Shown: one piece after another, positions 32,239 through 40,071 of the stretch
How the letters are laid out: each line of letters starts with the position of its first letter
How positions within the stretch are numbered: the stretch's first letter is position 1
NCBI GenBank assembly: GCA_963785255.1
Contig: CAWAUR010000002.1
Span: 558,001 to 622,000 of the forward strand
DNA length: 64,000 nucleotides
Source: Bog-159 sp963785255
Lineage (GTDB): Bacteria > Acidobacteriota > Terriglobia > Bryobacterales > Bryobacteraceae
Direction: 5' to 3'
Made by a program: the position numbers and the translations under genes
The notes under the pieces: generated by a model
What the model saw: only the letters and a program-made list of their open reading frames with translations
Told to the model about the DNA's origin: nothing
Databases searched by the model: none

Positions 32239-32937
32239 CTACCGGTAAGCCCGTGCACCCGATCGAAACGGGAGCCATAGCAGCCAGAAAAGTGCTAACG
32301 CGACCAGCAAGCCGCCGGCGAGATACCAGGGCCAGGGTCCCAGGAAGGTAAGTAACGACTCGCTGGCGGGCTTGCGGCACAGGTACATGTAATTGGCGCC
32401 GGTCATTCCATCGAAAGCGCCGATCACAGCCGCGAAGACGGCCACCGCGCCAAATGCCCGCCATACCGCGCCGCGGCGCATCTCCACCACTTTGCCAAAT
32501 GTCAAAACGATACAGGCCACCAGCACGGCCCCATGCGCGATGAAGAAGTAGATCGCCGGGTAAGAGGACCACGGCGTCCAAAGATCCGGCGTCAAGAGCG
32601 CCATTCCAGGCCCCGCGACTCCCACGAAATAGGCGATCTCCACAATTACGGGAATCGCGGTGAGACACGCCGCGACGGTCAGCCAGACGGCCAGGTCGCA
32701 AAGCTGGAAGGGCAAGTTAGTCAGGTGGACGCCCTCGTGCGCGTAGCGGAACACCCACCAGACGATCTCGTTTCCGGCGATGCCGTAACCCAGCGCCAGG
32801 CGCACCGTACACACCGAAACTTTTCGTCGCCGGCATAGCCAGGCTAGTGTTACCGCCGCCGCGGCGATCGCGATCAGCCAGCATAAGTGAACGGTTCCGA
32901 AAAGCGGCATGGATTCACCGGTTCGATTAAAGTTCAT
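32239..32937 (-). CDS. YwaF-like membrane protein (TIGR02206 type)
   Basis: 232 residues with six or seven membrane helices. The pattern LFGTVHLCWLIAIAAAA, NLPFQLCDLAVWLTV and FFIAHGAVLVACIVL with conserved H and C/D positions matches TIGR02206/YwaF proteins of unknown function. ATG 32937 has GGAG 4 bp upstream; ATG 32910 is a second in-frame choice. It is divergent from the YyaL-like gene, 68 bp away. Confidence 0.75.
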   Translation of the reverse strand: MNFNRTGESMPLFGTVHLCWLIAIAAAAVTLAWLCRRRKVSVCTVRLALGYGIAGNEIVWWVFRYAHEGVHLTNLPFQLCDLAVWLTVAACLTAIPVIVEIAYFVGVAGPGMALLTPDLWTPWSSYPAIYFFIAHGAVLVACIVLTFGKVVEMRRGAVWRAFGAVAVFAAVIGAFDGMTGANYMYLCRKPASESLLTFLGPWPWYLAGGLLVALALFWLLWLPFRSGARAYR

Positions 32938-33005
32938 GGTACTCCGCGCAGCCGCATGGAATCCCCGCGCGCTAAGATAGGTGCAGCCACCGCACCCGCA
33001 CGCCC

Positions 33006-35096
33006 ATGCATACCAACCGCTTGACCGGCGAAAAGAGCCCTTACCTTCTGCAGCACGCGCACAACCCCGTGGATTGGTATCCCTGGGGGCCGGAAGCGTT
33101 CGCAGCCGCGCGCCGCGAGGACAAGCCCATCTTCCTTTCCATCGGCTACTCGACCTGCCATTGGTGCCACGTGATGGAGCGCGAGTCGTTCGAAAATGAA
33201 GCCATCGCGGCGATCATGAACCGGCATTTCATTTCCATCAAGGTCGATCGGGAAGAGCGCCCCGATGTGGATCGTATCTACATGGCGTTCGTGCAGGCGA
33301 GCACGGGCGGCGGCGGTTGGCCGATGTCGGTCTGGCTGACTCCGGACTTGAAACCGTTCTACGGCGGCACCTATTTCCCGCCTGAACAGCGCTACGGGCA
33401 TCCCGGTTTTCCGATGGTGCTGGAACGCGTGGCGGAAGTCTGGCGGCAGGATCGCGACCGGATCGAAGAATCCGGCCGCGAGGCCATCGAACAACTGGGC
33501 AAACAAACGGCGGTCGCGGCAGTGGGTCCGGAGTCCGCGTTGCGCGCCGATAAGGACACGCTCGATAGCGCGTTCTATGTCTTCCGGCGCAGTTTCGATA
33601 CGCGCTACGCAGGCTTCGGCAATGCGCCCAAGTTTCCGCGTCCGGTCACGCTGAATTTTTTGCTGCGTTACTACGCCCGCACGAAAAACCAGGAAGCTCT
33701 CGATATGACGCTGGCCACGTTGCGCGCGATGGCCAAAGGCGGCATGCACGATCAACTGGGCGGCGGTTTCCATCGATACTCGGTGGACGAGCGCTGGTTC
33801 GTACCGCACTTTGAAAAGATGCTGTACGATCAGGCGCAGCTGGCCGCCTCGTATGTCGAGGCGTTTCAGATTGCGCACGATCCGATCTACGCCGGCACTG
33901 CGCGCGGCATTCTGGATTATGTGCTGCGCGACATGCGCGATCCCGGCGGGGCGTTCTACTCGGCCGAAGATGCCGACAGCGTGATCGACGCGGCGCATCC
34001 GGAAGAGATGGGCGAGGGCGCATTTTATATTTGGACGCAGGCGGAGATCGAAGCCATCGCTGGTCAACCCGCGGCGGAATGGTTCTGCCAACGCTTCGGC
34101 GTGGAACGCGACGGCAACGTGCGCGACGATCCGCATGGAGAGTTCACGGGCAAGAACATTCTGTACCAGGCGCGGCCGGTGGAAGACGGCACGCACCAGG
34201 CGGCCATGGAGGAAGCCGCGCGAAAGTTGCTCGAAGCGCGCAGCCGGCGGGTGCGCCCACATCTCGACGACAAAGTGCTTACCGCGTGGAACGGCCTGAT
34301 GATCTCCGCGTTCGCGAAGGCCGGCGCGGTGCTGGCGGAACCGCGCTACGAAGACGCGGCCCGGCGCGCCGCGGATTTCATTATCGGCCGCATGTACGAC
34401 CCGGCCACCCGCGTCCTTTTGCGGCGCTACCGGCAAGGCGAAGCGGCCATCCCCGGCTTCCTCGACGACTACGCCTTTTTCACACAGGCGCTGCTCGATT
34501 TGTATGAAACCGGCTTCCACTGGCGCGACGTGGAATTGGCCATCGGGCTCACCGAAAAGATGCTGGAACTGTTCGAAGATCGCGAGAATGGCGCGTTCTA
34601 TAGCACCGCCGCGGGCGATCCCACGCTGGTGATGCGCATCAAAGAAGATTACGATGGCGCCGAGCCCTCGGGCAATTCCGTCGCCGTGCTGAATCTGTTG
34701 CGGCTCGCCGCGATGACGGACCGCGCGGATTTTCGCGCATCCGCGGCGCGTGCGCTGGAGGCTTTCGGATCGCGCATGGTGGCTGCCCCCGTAGGCGTTC
34801 CGCAGATGCTGCTGGCGTACGAATTCAGCCTGGCGAAGCCCAAGCAGATTATCCTCGCCGGTGAGCGCGGTGCCGCGGATATGCGCCAACTCATCCAAGT
34901 ATTGCACGAGGGCTTTGAGCCGAATCGCATCGCGCTGCTTGTAGATGCGGAGTCGCGCGCGGCCTTGGCGTTATGTCTTCCAACGATCGCCGGAATGAGC
35001 GCCATCGAGGGAAAAGCCACGGCTTATGTCTGTGAGAACTATTCCTGTCAATTGCCCACCACGGACGTGGCCGCATTCCGGCAGTTGTTACAATGA
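33006..35096 (+). CDS. YyaL/SPATA20-like thioredoxin-domain protein
   Basis: 696 residues. The start TNRLTGEKSPYLLQHAHNPV and the thioredoxin-like segment IGYSTCHWCHVMERESFE (a C-x-x-C motif, about residues 46-63), then WPMSVWLTPDLKPFYGGTYF, define the DUF255/YyaL family. The remaining 500 residues form a six-hairpin (alpha/alpha) toroid like that of glycan-acting enzymes (KGGMHDQLGGGFHRYSVDE, HFEKMLYDQAQLAASY, DDKVLTAWNGLMISAFAKAG). Full length for the family. Function is not settled. A long open frame on the opposite strand is a shadow. Confidence 0.92.
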   Translation: MHTNRLTGEKSPYLLQHAHNPVDWYPWGPEAFAAARREDKPIFLSIGYSTCHWCHVMERESFENEAIAAIMNRHFISIKVDREERPDVDRIYMAFVQASTGGGGWPMSVWLTPDLKPFYGGTYFPPEQRYGHPGFPMVLERVAEVWRQDRDRIEESGREAIEQLGKQTAVAAVGPESALRADKDTLDSAFYVFRRSFDTRYAGFGNAPKFPRPVTLNFLLRYYARTKNQEALDMTLATLRAMAKGGMHDQLGGGFHRYSVDERWFVPHFEKMLYDQAQLAASYVEAFQIAHDPIYAGTARGILDYVLRDMRDPGGAFYSAEDADSVIDAAHPEEMGEGAFYIWTQAEIEAIAGQPAAEWFCQRFGVERDGNVRDDPHGEFTGKNILYQARPVEDGTHQAAMEEAARKLLEARSRRVRPHLDDKVLTAWNGLMISAFAKAGAVLAEPRYEDAARRAADFIIGRMYDPATRVLLRRYRQGEAAIPGFLDDYAFFTQALLDLYETGFHWRDVELAIGLTEKMLELFEDRENGAFYSTAAGDPTLVMRIKEDYDGAEPSGNSVAVLNLLRLAAMTDRADFRASAARALEAFGSRMVAAPVGVPQMLLAYEFSLAKPKQIILAGERGAADMRQLIQVLHEGFEPNRIALLVDAESRAALALCLPTIAGMSAIEGKATAYVCENYSCQLPTTDVAAFRQLLQ

Positions 35097-35123
35097 GGAA
35101 TCACCAAAACAACAGGAGGAGAA

Positions 35124-35639
35124 ATGGAACGACCAGGAGGCACCACGCTGCGCGGCGATCCCAAAACGTTGATCGGGCCTGAGCTGAAACCGGGCGATAA
35201 GGCGCCGGATTTCGAGGTGGTGGACAGCAATTTGAGGCCGGTGACGCTATCCGGCACGGGCGATCATGTGCGTATCTTCAGCGTCGTGCCGTCGCTCGAT
35301 ACGCCGGTGTGCGATGCGCAGACCAAGCGGTTCAATGAAGAAGCCGGCAAGATGCCCAGCATCGATATTTTCACCGTGAGTATGGATCTGCCCTTCGCGC
35401 AAAAACGCTGGTGCGGCGCTTTCGGCGTGGATAAGGTGAAGATGCTGTCCGACCATAAAGACGGCTCGTTTGGCAGCCACTATGGCACGCTGATCAAGGA
35501 ATTGCGCATCGAGAGCCGCGCCATCTTCGTGGTTGGCAAAGACAACACCATCAAGCACGCGGAGTATGTAAAGGAAGTGGCGGACTTCCCCAATTACGAA
35601 ACTGCGCTGGCGGCGGCGCGCGCGGCATCCCAAGCGTAG
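35124..35639 (+). CDS. tpx: Thiol peroxidase
   Basis: 171 residues with a strong AGGAGGAG ribosome binding site just before ATG 35124. Peroxiredoxin fold: peroxidatic Cys63 in SLDTPVCDAQTK and the Tpx-type resolving Cys97 in AQKRWCGAFG. Reduces lipid and other hydroperoxides using thioredoxin. It sits 27 bp after the YyaL-like gene; both being thiol-related, co-transcription is plausible. Confidence 0.94.
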   Translation: MERPGGTTLRGDPKTLIGPELKPGDKAPDFEVVDSNLRPVTLSGTGDHVRIFSVVPSLDTPVCDAQTKRFNEEAGKMPSIDIFTVSMDLPFAQKRWCGAFGVDKVKMLSDHKDGSFGSHYGTLIKELRIESRAIFVVGKDNTIKHAEYVKEVADFPNYETALAAARAASQA

Positions 35640-35693
35640 CGCGAGGCGACCCTGAGCACGGACTCTCCAACCCCGGTCGTTACTGAACGAGTA

Positions 35694-37004
35694 TTGGCTC
35701 GGGCAGTGGAGAGTCCACTGGTGCGCGGCGGGTTAACCATCGGCGCCGGCATCATTACCGGCAACGTCGTCGGTTTCGTACGCATGGCTTTAACGGCCTA
35801 TCTGCTGGGCACGCACTCGCAGGCGGATTCGCTGGCGGTGGCCATAGGGCCGCTGGATGCGCTGAATTCCGTCCTCATCAACACGATGGTGTTTGCCTTC
35901 GTGCCCATGCTTACCGCGCGGCAGGGCGCGGAGCGTACCGCGCTGTTCCTGAAGCTGAACCGTTGGTTTGCCCGGGTGTTTTCGCTATTGACGTTGGCCA
36001 TCGTGGCCGCCGCGCCCTTGCTGATTCGCGTTTTGGCGCCGGGTCTCGATCCGCGTTACTTTCACACCTCCGTATCCATCCTGCGCATCGCGGCTTTCTC
36101 CATCATGGCGGCGGGATCGGCGGCCATCACTTGCGCCTTGTTGTATACCGACCGGCGATTCGCGCCGTTCGCCTTCTATCAGGCTTGCCTGAACGTATTC
36201 ACGATCGCCGGCGCGCTGAGTCTGTGGCATGTGCTGGGTGTGTATGGATTCGCTATCGGCTACGCAGCGGGCGCCTGGGTGCAATATGGCGTGGTGTGGT
36301 TTTGTGCGCGCGCGGGTTTGGAAACGCGCCATCTGCCGCGGCTGGAAGTCGATTGGCGCGAGATCCTGGGCCGGCCGCTGGTGGTTTCGCTGTATGCCGT
36401 CAGCCTGGCGTTGAACATGGTTTTCACGCGCGCCTGGGCCACCCATATCGGTCCGGGGATGGCTGCCGCACTGGATTATTGTATGCGCGGCGTGGGCGTG
36501 CCGCTGGCGTTTCTGGTGAGTCCGATTTCAAATTCGTTGCTGCCAGAGATCGCCAGATTGCGCAGCCAGTTGCAGTTCCGCGAGGCGTTCCGGCTCATCG
36601 ATAGAACGCTGGCTTTGGCGGCGTTGGGAGCCGTGGTGGCCTGCGGTGTGGCTATGGCCTTTCGCGAACCGGTCATCGCGCTGCTGTTTCAACGCGGCAA
36701 CTTTACGGCGGAATCTACGCGCCTGGTTTCGACCGTCTTCCTGGGCTTAGCGCCCAGCTTGATGGGCTGGAGTCTGCTGGAACTGACCGGGCGCTCTCTG
36801 TTTGCGCTCGATCGGCTGACGCTGGCCCTGGTAGCGTCGTTCATTCCGGTGCTGGTGAATGTGGGATTGACTTTCAGCTTGCATTCGCTCGATCCCAAAT
36901 GGATCGGCTTGGGAGCGTCGGTGGGATGGATGGCGGGATTCCTGGTTTTATTCGGCGCGGCGCATGTCAGCCGGGAGCGATGGGCGCACAGCGCGCGTAG
37001 TTGA
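35694..37004 (+). CDS. murJ: Lipid II flippase MurJ-like protein
   Basis: 436 residues with about 12-14 membrane helices of the MOP/MviN superfamily: GGLTIGAGIITGNVVGFVRM at the start, ADSLAVAIGPLDALNSVLIN, then PISNSLLPEIARLRSQ and FREPVIALLFQRGNF, the latter two close to MurJ patterns. At 436 residues it is shorter than the roughly 510 residues of standard MurJ, so the last two helices may be missing, as in some subfamilies that export other lipid-linked sugars. Start TTG 35694 is uncertain; no ATG is available upstream in frame. Confidence 0.78.
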   Translation: MARAVESPLVRGGLTIGAGIITGNVVGFVRMALTAYLLGTHSQADSLAVAIGPLDALNSVLINTMVFAFVPMLTARQGAERTALFLKLNRWFARVFSLLTLAIVAAAPLLIRVLAPGLDPRYFHTSVSILRIAAFSIMAAGSAAITCALLYTDRRFAPFAFYQACLNVFTIAGALSLWHVLGVYGFAIGYAAGAWVQYGVVWFCARAGLETRHLPRLEVDWREILGRPLVVSLYAVSLALNMVFTRAWATHIGPGMAAALDYCMRGVGVPLAFLVSPISNSLLPEIARLRSQLQFREAFRLIDRTLALAALGAVVACGVAMAFREPVIALLFQRGNFTAESTRLVSTVFLGLAPSLMGWSLLELTGRSLFALDRLTLALVASFIPVLVNVGLTFSLHSLDPKWIGLGASVGWMAGFLVLFGAAHVSRERWAHSARS

Positions 37005-37143
37005 CGCGAAAACAATCGGGGTTCCTCGGCGACCGATAAACTGGGCTGCTCTGCGAGATGTTCGCAGGTTGAGGAAACAGAATGCTGGCCGCCGATGAAC
37101 GCCGATAAAAAAGCCGGTCTTGCGGTTAAGGCGTGCCGGGCAC
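37005..37143. other. Short intergenic gap between convergent genes
   Basis: Contains GCCGCCGATGAACGCCGATAA, a short internally repeated motif (CCGATGAACG / CCGATAA). No gene or clear terminator is seen. Confidence 0.4.
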
Positions 37144-38004
37144 TTACGCGGCCGTCTTTTTCAGCCGCTCATACTCGGCATTGAACTCACAACCTAGCAG
37201 CGCGATAGCCGCCACCAGATACATCCAGACCAACAGCGCGATACTGGCTCCGATACTGCCGTACATGACGTTATAGTGCGCCACGTGCCGCACGTACCAG
37301 CCAAAGCCGTTGGTGGCCAGCATCCACAGCACGGCGGCCAGCGCGGCGCCTGGGAATACCGCCGCGAAACGCTGTTTGCGATTCGGCCCGAAGTAGTAGA
37401 GCAGCATGGTCACCAGGATGATCGCCGCAAACGACACGGCGTAGCGCATCACGCGGCTCAGTAACTCCCACGCCCAGGCCCAAGGGGTCCACAAAGGATC
37501 GACCTTCATCCACCCGAGGACTAAGTTTTCCGCCTGGGTGCCGAACAGCAGCAGCGCGGACGCGGCCACCAGCGGCGCCGCGGACAGTAGCACCAGCGCG
37601 ATGGATACGCCGGTGTTGTTCAGGAATGTGCGGCTGCGCGGTACGCGATAGGCGGCCTGGAAACCTTCCATCAGGCTCTTGAATACGCTGGACGCCGCCC
37701 ACAGCGAAACGAATCCGGCTACCACTAACACCAGCCATGGCCGCGCGCCGTGCGCCTGAAAGTGGCGGATTACCAGGTCTTCGGTTCCGGGAGGAAGTAT
37801 TTGAGCGAGAAAGCTCGAGAGGGTATCGGATACGAATGCGGCGCGCGTTTGGAATAGGATGGCGGCCGCCGAGGTGAGCACCGGAAAAAGAGATAGCAAG
37901 GCGGAGTAAGCCGCGCCCTTGGCGATACTGAAACAGTTATCGTCGGCGGAGGCGACGATACTCCGCTGCAGAAGGTAGGGAAACGTCTTCCAGGTGGAGC
38001 GCAC
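37144..38004 (-). CDS. YihY/BrkB-family membrane protein
   Basis: 286 residues from GTG 38004; a frame extension to 38055 is possible but lacks family similarity. Six membrane helices in the pattern of the YihY/virulence-factor BrkB family: SIAKGAAYSALLSLFPVLTS near the start, VAGFVSLWAASSVFKSLMEG, and LYYFGPNRKQRFAAVFPGAA with the conserved P-N, then SIGASIALLVWMYLVAAIAL near the end. A TATACT lies 6 nt before the GTG, which suggests a leaderless message. Biochemical role of the family is unknown. Confidence 0.88.
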   Translation of the reverse strand: MRSTWKTFPYLLQRSIVASADDNCFSIAKGAAYSALLSLFPVLTSAAAILFQTRAAFVSDTLSSFLAQILPPGTEDLVIRHFQAHGARPWLVLVVAGFVSLWAASSVFKSLMEGFQAAYRVPRSRTFLNNTGVSIALVLLSAAPLVAASALLLFGTQAENLVLGWMKVDPLWTPWAWAWELLSRVMRYAVSFAAIILVTMLLYYFGPNRKQRFAAVFPGAALAAVLWMLATNGFGWYVRHVAHYNVMYGSIGASIALLVWMYLVAAIALLGCEFNAEYERLKKTAA

Positions 38005-38133
38005 AGAGCTAGTATAACGGTGCGCTTCGGTTGAGCGCAGTTCACGATGACACACGTAGCATGCGCGGCGGGTGCTTGCATAGACGCGCCGCGGCCGGCA
38101 GCGATTCAGCCGGGCAATCTGAAACCAACTGGC

Positions 38134-38496
38134 CTACTTGGCCTCTTGCGCCTTACGGTACGCCGCCCAACGTTTCTTGGTGGCCGCCACGATGCGGGCC
38201 CGTCCGGCGGCGCTGATCACCCTCTTGGCCGGCTTGACAGCAGCCTTGGTACCTTGTCCAGCCTTTACAGCAGCCCACCGTTTCTTTTGCGCTAAGGCGA
38301 TTCGCTTGCGCGCCGCGGCGCTCATGGTGCGCCCCTTGCGGCCGGAAGGCGAGGAGGCCGCGCCAGCGGGAGCGGAAGATCCTCCCATGTGACTGCGCAG
38401 TTCCGCTATCTTACGCTCTACTTCGTCCCGCATGTGCTCGAAACCGATTAAAGCAGCTTCAAATAGTTGAGTGTCTTGCTTGGATGGTCGTGGCAT
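38134..38496 (-). CDS. Small basic protein with a duplicated R-I-x-x-A-x-K-K-R-W motif
   Basis: 120 residues from ATG 38496. An acidic helical N-terminus (FEAALIGFEHMRDEVERKIA) is followed by two copies of a basic motif: SAAARKRIALAQKKRWAAVK and SAAGRARIVAATKKRWAAYR, about 30 residues apart with a Lys/Ala-rich linker. The layout suggests a nucleic-acid binding or nucleoid-type protein, but I do not recognise the family. The open frame runs 113 codons further upstream, into and across the divergent amidohydrolase start, and that part is not coding. Confidence 0.65.
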   Translation of the reverse strand: MPRPSKQDTQLFEAALIGFEHMRDEVERKIAELRSHMGGSSAPAGAASSPSGRKGRTMSAAARKRIALAQKKRWAAVKAGQGTKAAVKPAKRVISAAGRARIVAATKKRWAAYRKAQEAK

Positions 38497-38638
38497 CAGC
38501 TTGATTATACCCACACTTATCCGGCATTGTCTTAAAATTTGTAGGTAATTGGTTCGTTCAATGTAGCAAGAGGGCGATATAATACCAAAATGCGCCGGGA
38601 GATATAGAGCGGTGTTACCTTGCGGGACGGATACTCGC

Positions 38639-39958
38639 ATGCTTCGCGCGATACTTCGCGCGACTACGGCGGCCGTCAGTCTATGCGCCGCAATCCTATG
38701 GCAGAGTTGCGGCCCGAGCCGGAATGCCAGCCTCGCGGATGACATCGCCGGCATTCCGGCCATCGATAACCATGCGCATCCGGTGTCGGTAGCCGCTGGT
38801 GACCGGGAGTTCGACGCGTTGCCAGTAGATAACATGGAGCCGGCTTCCGATCCGGTCTACTTACGTCCGGGAGCGCCGGGTATCTTGGAAGCCTGGCAGG
38901 CGCTTTTCCACTATCCCTATACGGACCTACGGCCGGAACACGCGCGCCAGCTTGCGCCGCTAAAGAAGCGCATTATGGATCGTGAAGGCGATAGATATCC
39001 GGTGTGGGTGCTGGATCAGATGGGCGTGGATGTTATGCTTGCTAATCGAGTGAGTATGGCGCGCGGTATCGCTCCACCGCGCTTCCGCTGGGTACCCTAT
39101 GCCGACGCGCTGTTGTTCCCTCTCGACAATGGTCATCTGGCGGCGAAAAACTCCGATCGCAAAGCGTTCTTCACCGATGAAGATGCGCTGCGGCGGCGAT
39201 ATCTGACCGAGGCGGGATTTACGGCTCCGCCGGCTACTCTGGACGAGTATCTTACTCGCGTGGTAACTCCCACGCTGGAGCGGCATAAACAAGGCGGCGC
39301 GGTGGCTGAGAAGTTCGAGGCGGCTTATTTGCGCTCGCTCGACTTCGCACCCGCCGACAAGACCGCGGCCGCGAAGGTATACGCGCAGTACCACGCGGCA
39401 GGTACTCCGCCGGACGCCGATTACAAACTTCTGCAGGACTATCTATTCCGGCACATCGCAACGGAGTGCGGACGCTTAGGAATGGCCGTCCACATCCACA
39501 CCATGGCGGGCGCCGGGAGTTACTTCGAGGTAGCCGGCGCGAATCCTTTGCTGATGGAATCGGTGCTCAACGATCCGGCGCTGCGCAAGACTAACTTCGT
39601 GATGTTGCATGGCGGCTGGCCGTTTACACGCGAGATCATGGCGCTGCTTGAGAAACCCAACGCCTTTCTGGACTACTCCCAGCAGTCACTGATCTTGCCG
39701 CCCGCCACGCTGGCCGCCACCATCCGCGAGTGGCTGGAGTTCGTGCCCGAGAAAGTCATGTTCGCGACCGACGCCTATCCTTACTCGGAGGAGATGGGAT
39801 GGGAGGAATCCGGCTGGATCGCGTCACATAGAGGGCGGGAAGCTTTGGTGATCGCGCTCGATAGCATGTTGCGCGATCGTGAAATTTCGCGCGACAGAGC
39901 TCTGGAGCTTGCGAGAATGGTGCTTCGCGGCAACGCCCAGAAGCTATACGGACTGTAG
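38639..39958 (+). CDS. Exported amidohydrolase (amidohydro_2 type)
   Basis: 439 residues from ATG 38639, preferred over 38612 because it places a lipoprotein-like signal (LRATTAAVSLCAAILWQSCG) near the start. Metal-binding marks of the amidohydrolase barrel: IDNHAHPVS near the N-terminus, MAVHIHTMAG in the middle, NFVMLHGGWPFTRE, and KVMFATDAYPYSEE as the final Asp-bearing strand. Family enzymes hydrolyse or decarboxylate small ring or acid substrates. The last codon is followed by a TAG that belongs to a GTAGGACAGGCC repeat. Confidence 0.85.
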   Translation: MLRAILRATTAAVSLCAAILWQSCGPSRNASLADDIAGIPAIDNHAHPVSVAAGDREFDALPVDNMEPASDPVYLRPGAPGILEAWQALFHYPYTDLRPEHARQLAPLKKRIMDREGDRYPVWVLDQMGVDVMLANRVSMARGIAPPRFRWVPYADALLFPLDNGHLAAKNSDRKAFFTDEDALRRRYLTEAGFTAPPATLDEYLTRVVTPTLERHKQGGAVAEKFEAAYLRSLDFAPADKTAAAKVYAQYHAAGTPPDADYKLLQDYLFRHIATECGRLGMAVHIHTMAGAGSYFEVAGANPLLMESVLNDPALRKTNFVMLHGGWPFTREIMALLEKPNAFLDYSQQSLILPPATLAATIREWLEFVPEKVMFATDAYPYSEEMGWEESGWIASHRGREALVIALDSMLRDREISRDRALELARMVLRGNAQKLYGL

Positions 39959-40071
39959 GACAGGCCTCCTGGCCTGTCCAAGACAGCGAAGCTCGCCAAA
40001 GAGCTGAAAATCCGGCAGACCACAAAAAACGATGGTCTGCCCCACGGGAGGTTTTTGACGGTGCCCCACAC
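39956..40071. repeat. GTAGGACAGGCC hairpin plus family B half-unit
   Basis: 39956-39979 is TAGGACAGGCC-TCCT-GGCCTGTCC and overlaps the amidohydrolase stop codon. 40014-40045 carries GGCAGACCA...TGGTCTGCC ending in CCCAC, and GACGGTGCCCCACAC follows at 40058, as also seen near 18121-18135. It fills the gap between two convergent genes. Confidence 0.8.

Noticed and set aside
32934..34907. A 657-codon open frame on the - strand
   Set aside because: It is antisense to the YyaL-like gene, whose motifs (STCHWCHVM and others) are clear; its translation is rich in R, H and Q with no domain, a common shadow in G+C-rich DNA.
37005..37143. tRNA or small RNA gene
   Set aside because: No cloverleaf, T-loop GTTCRA sequence or clear terminator hairpin could be made out.
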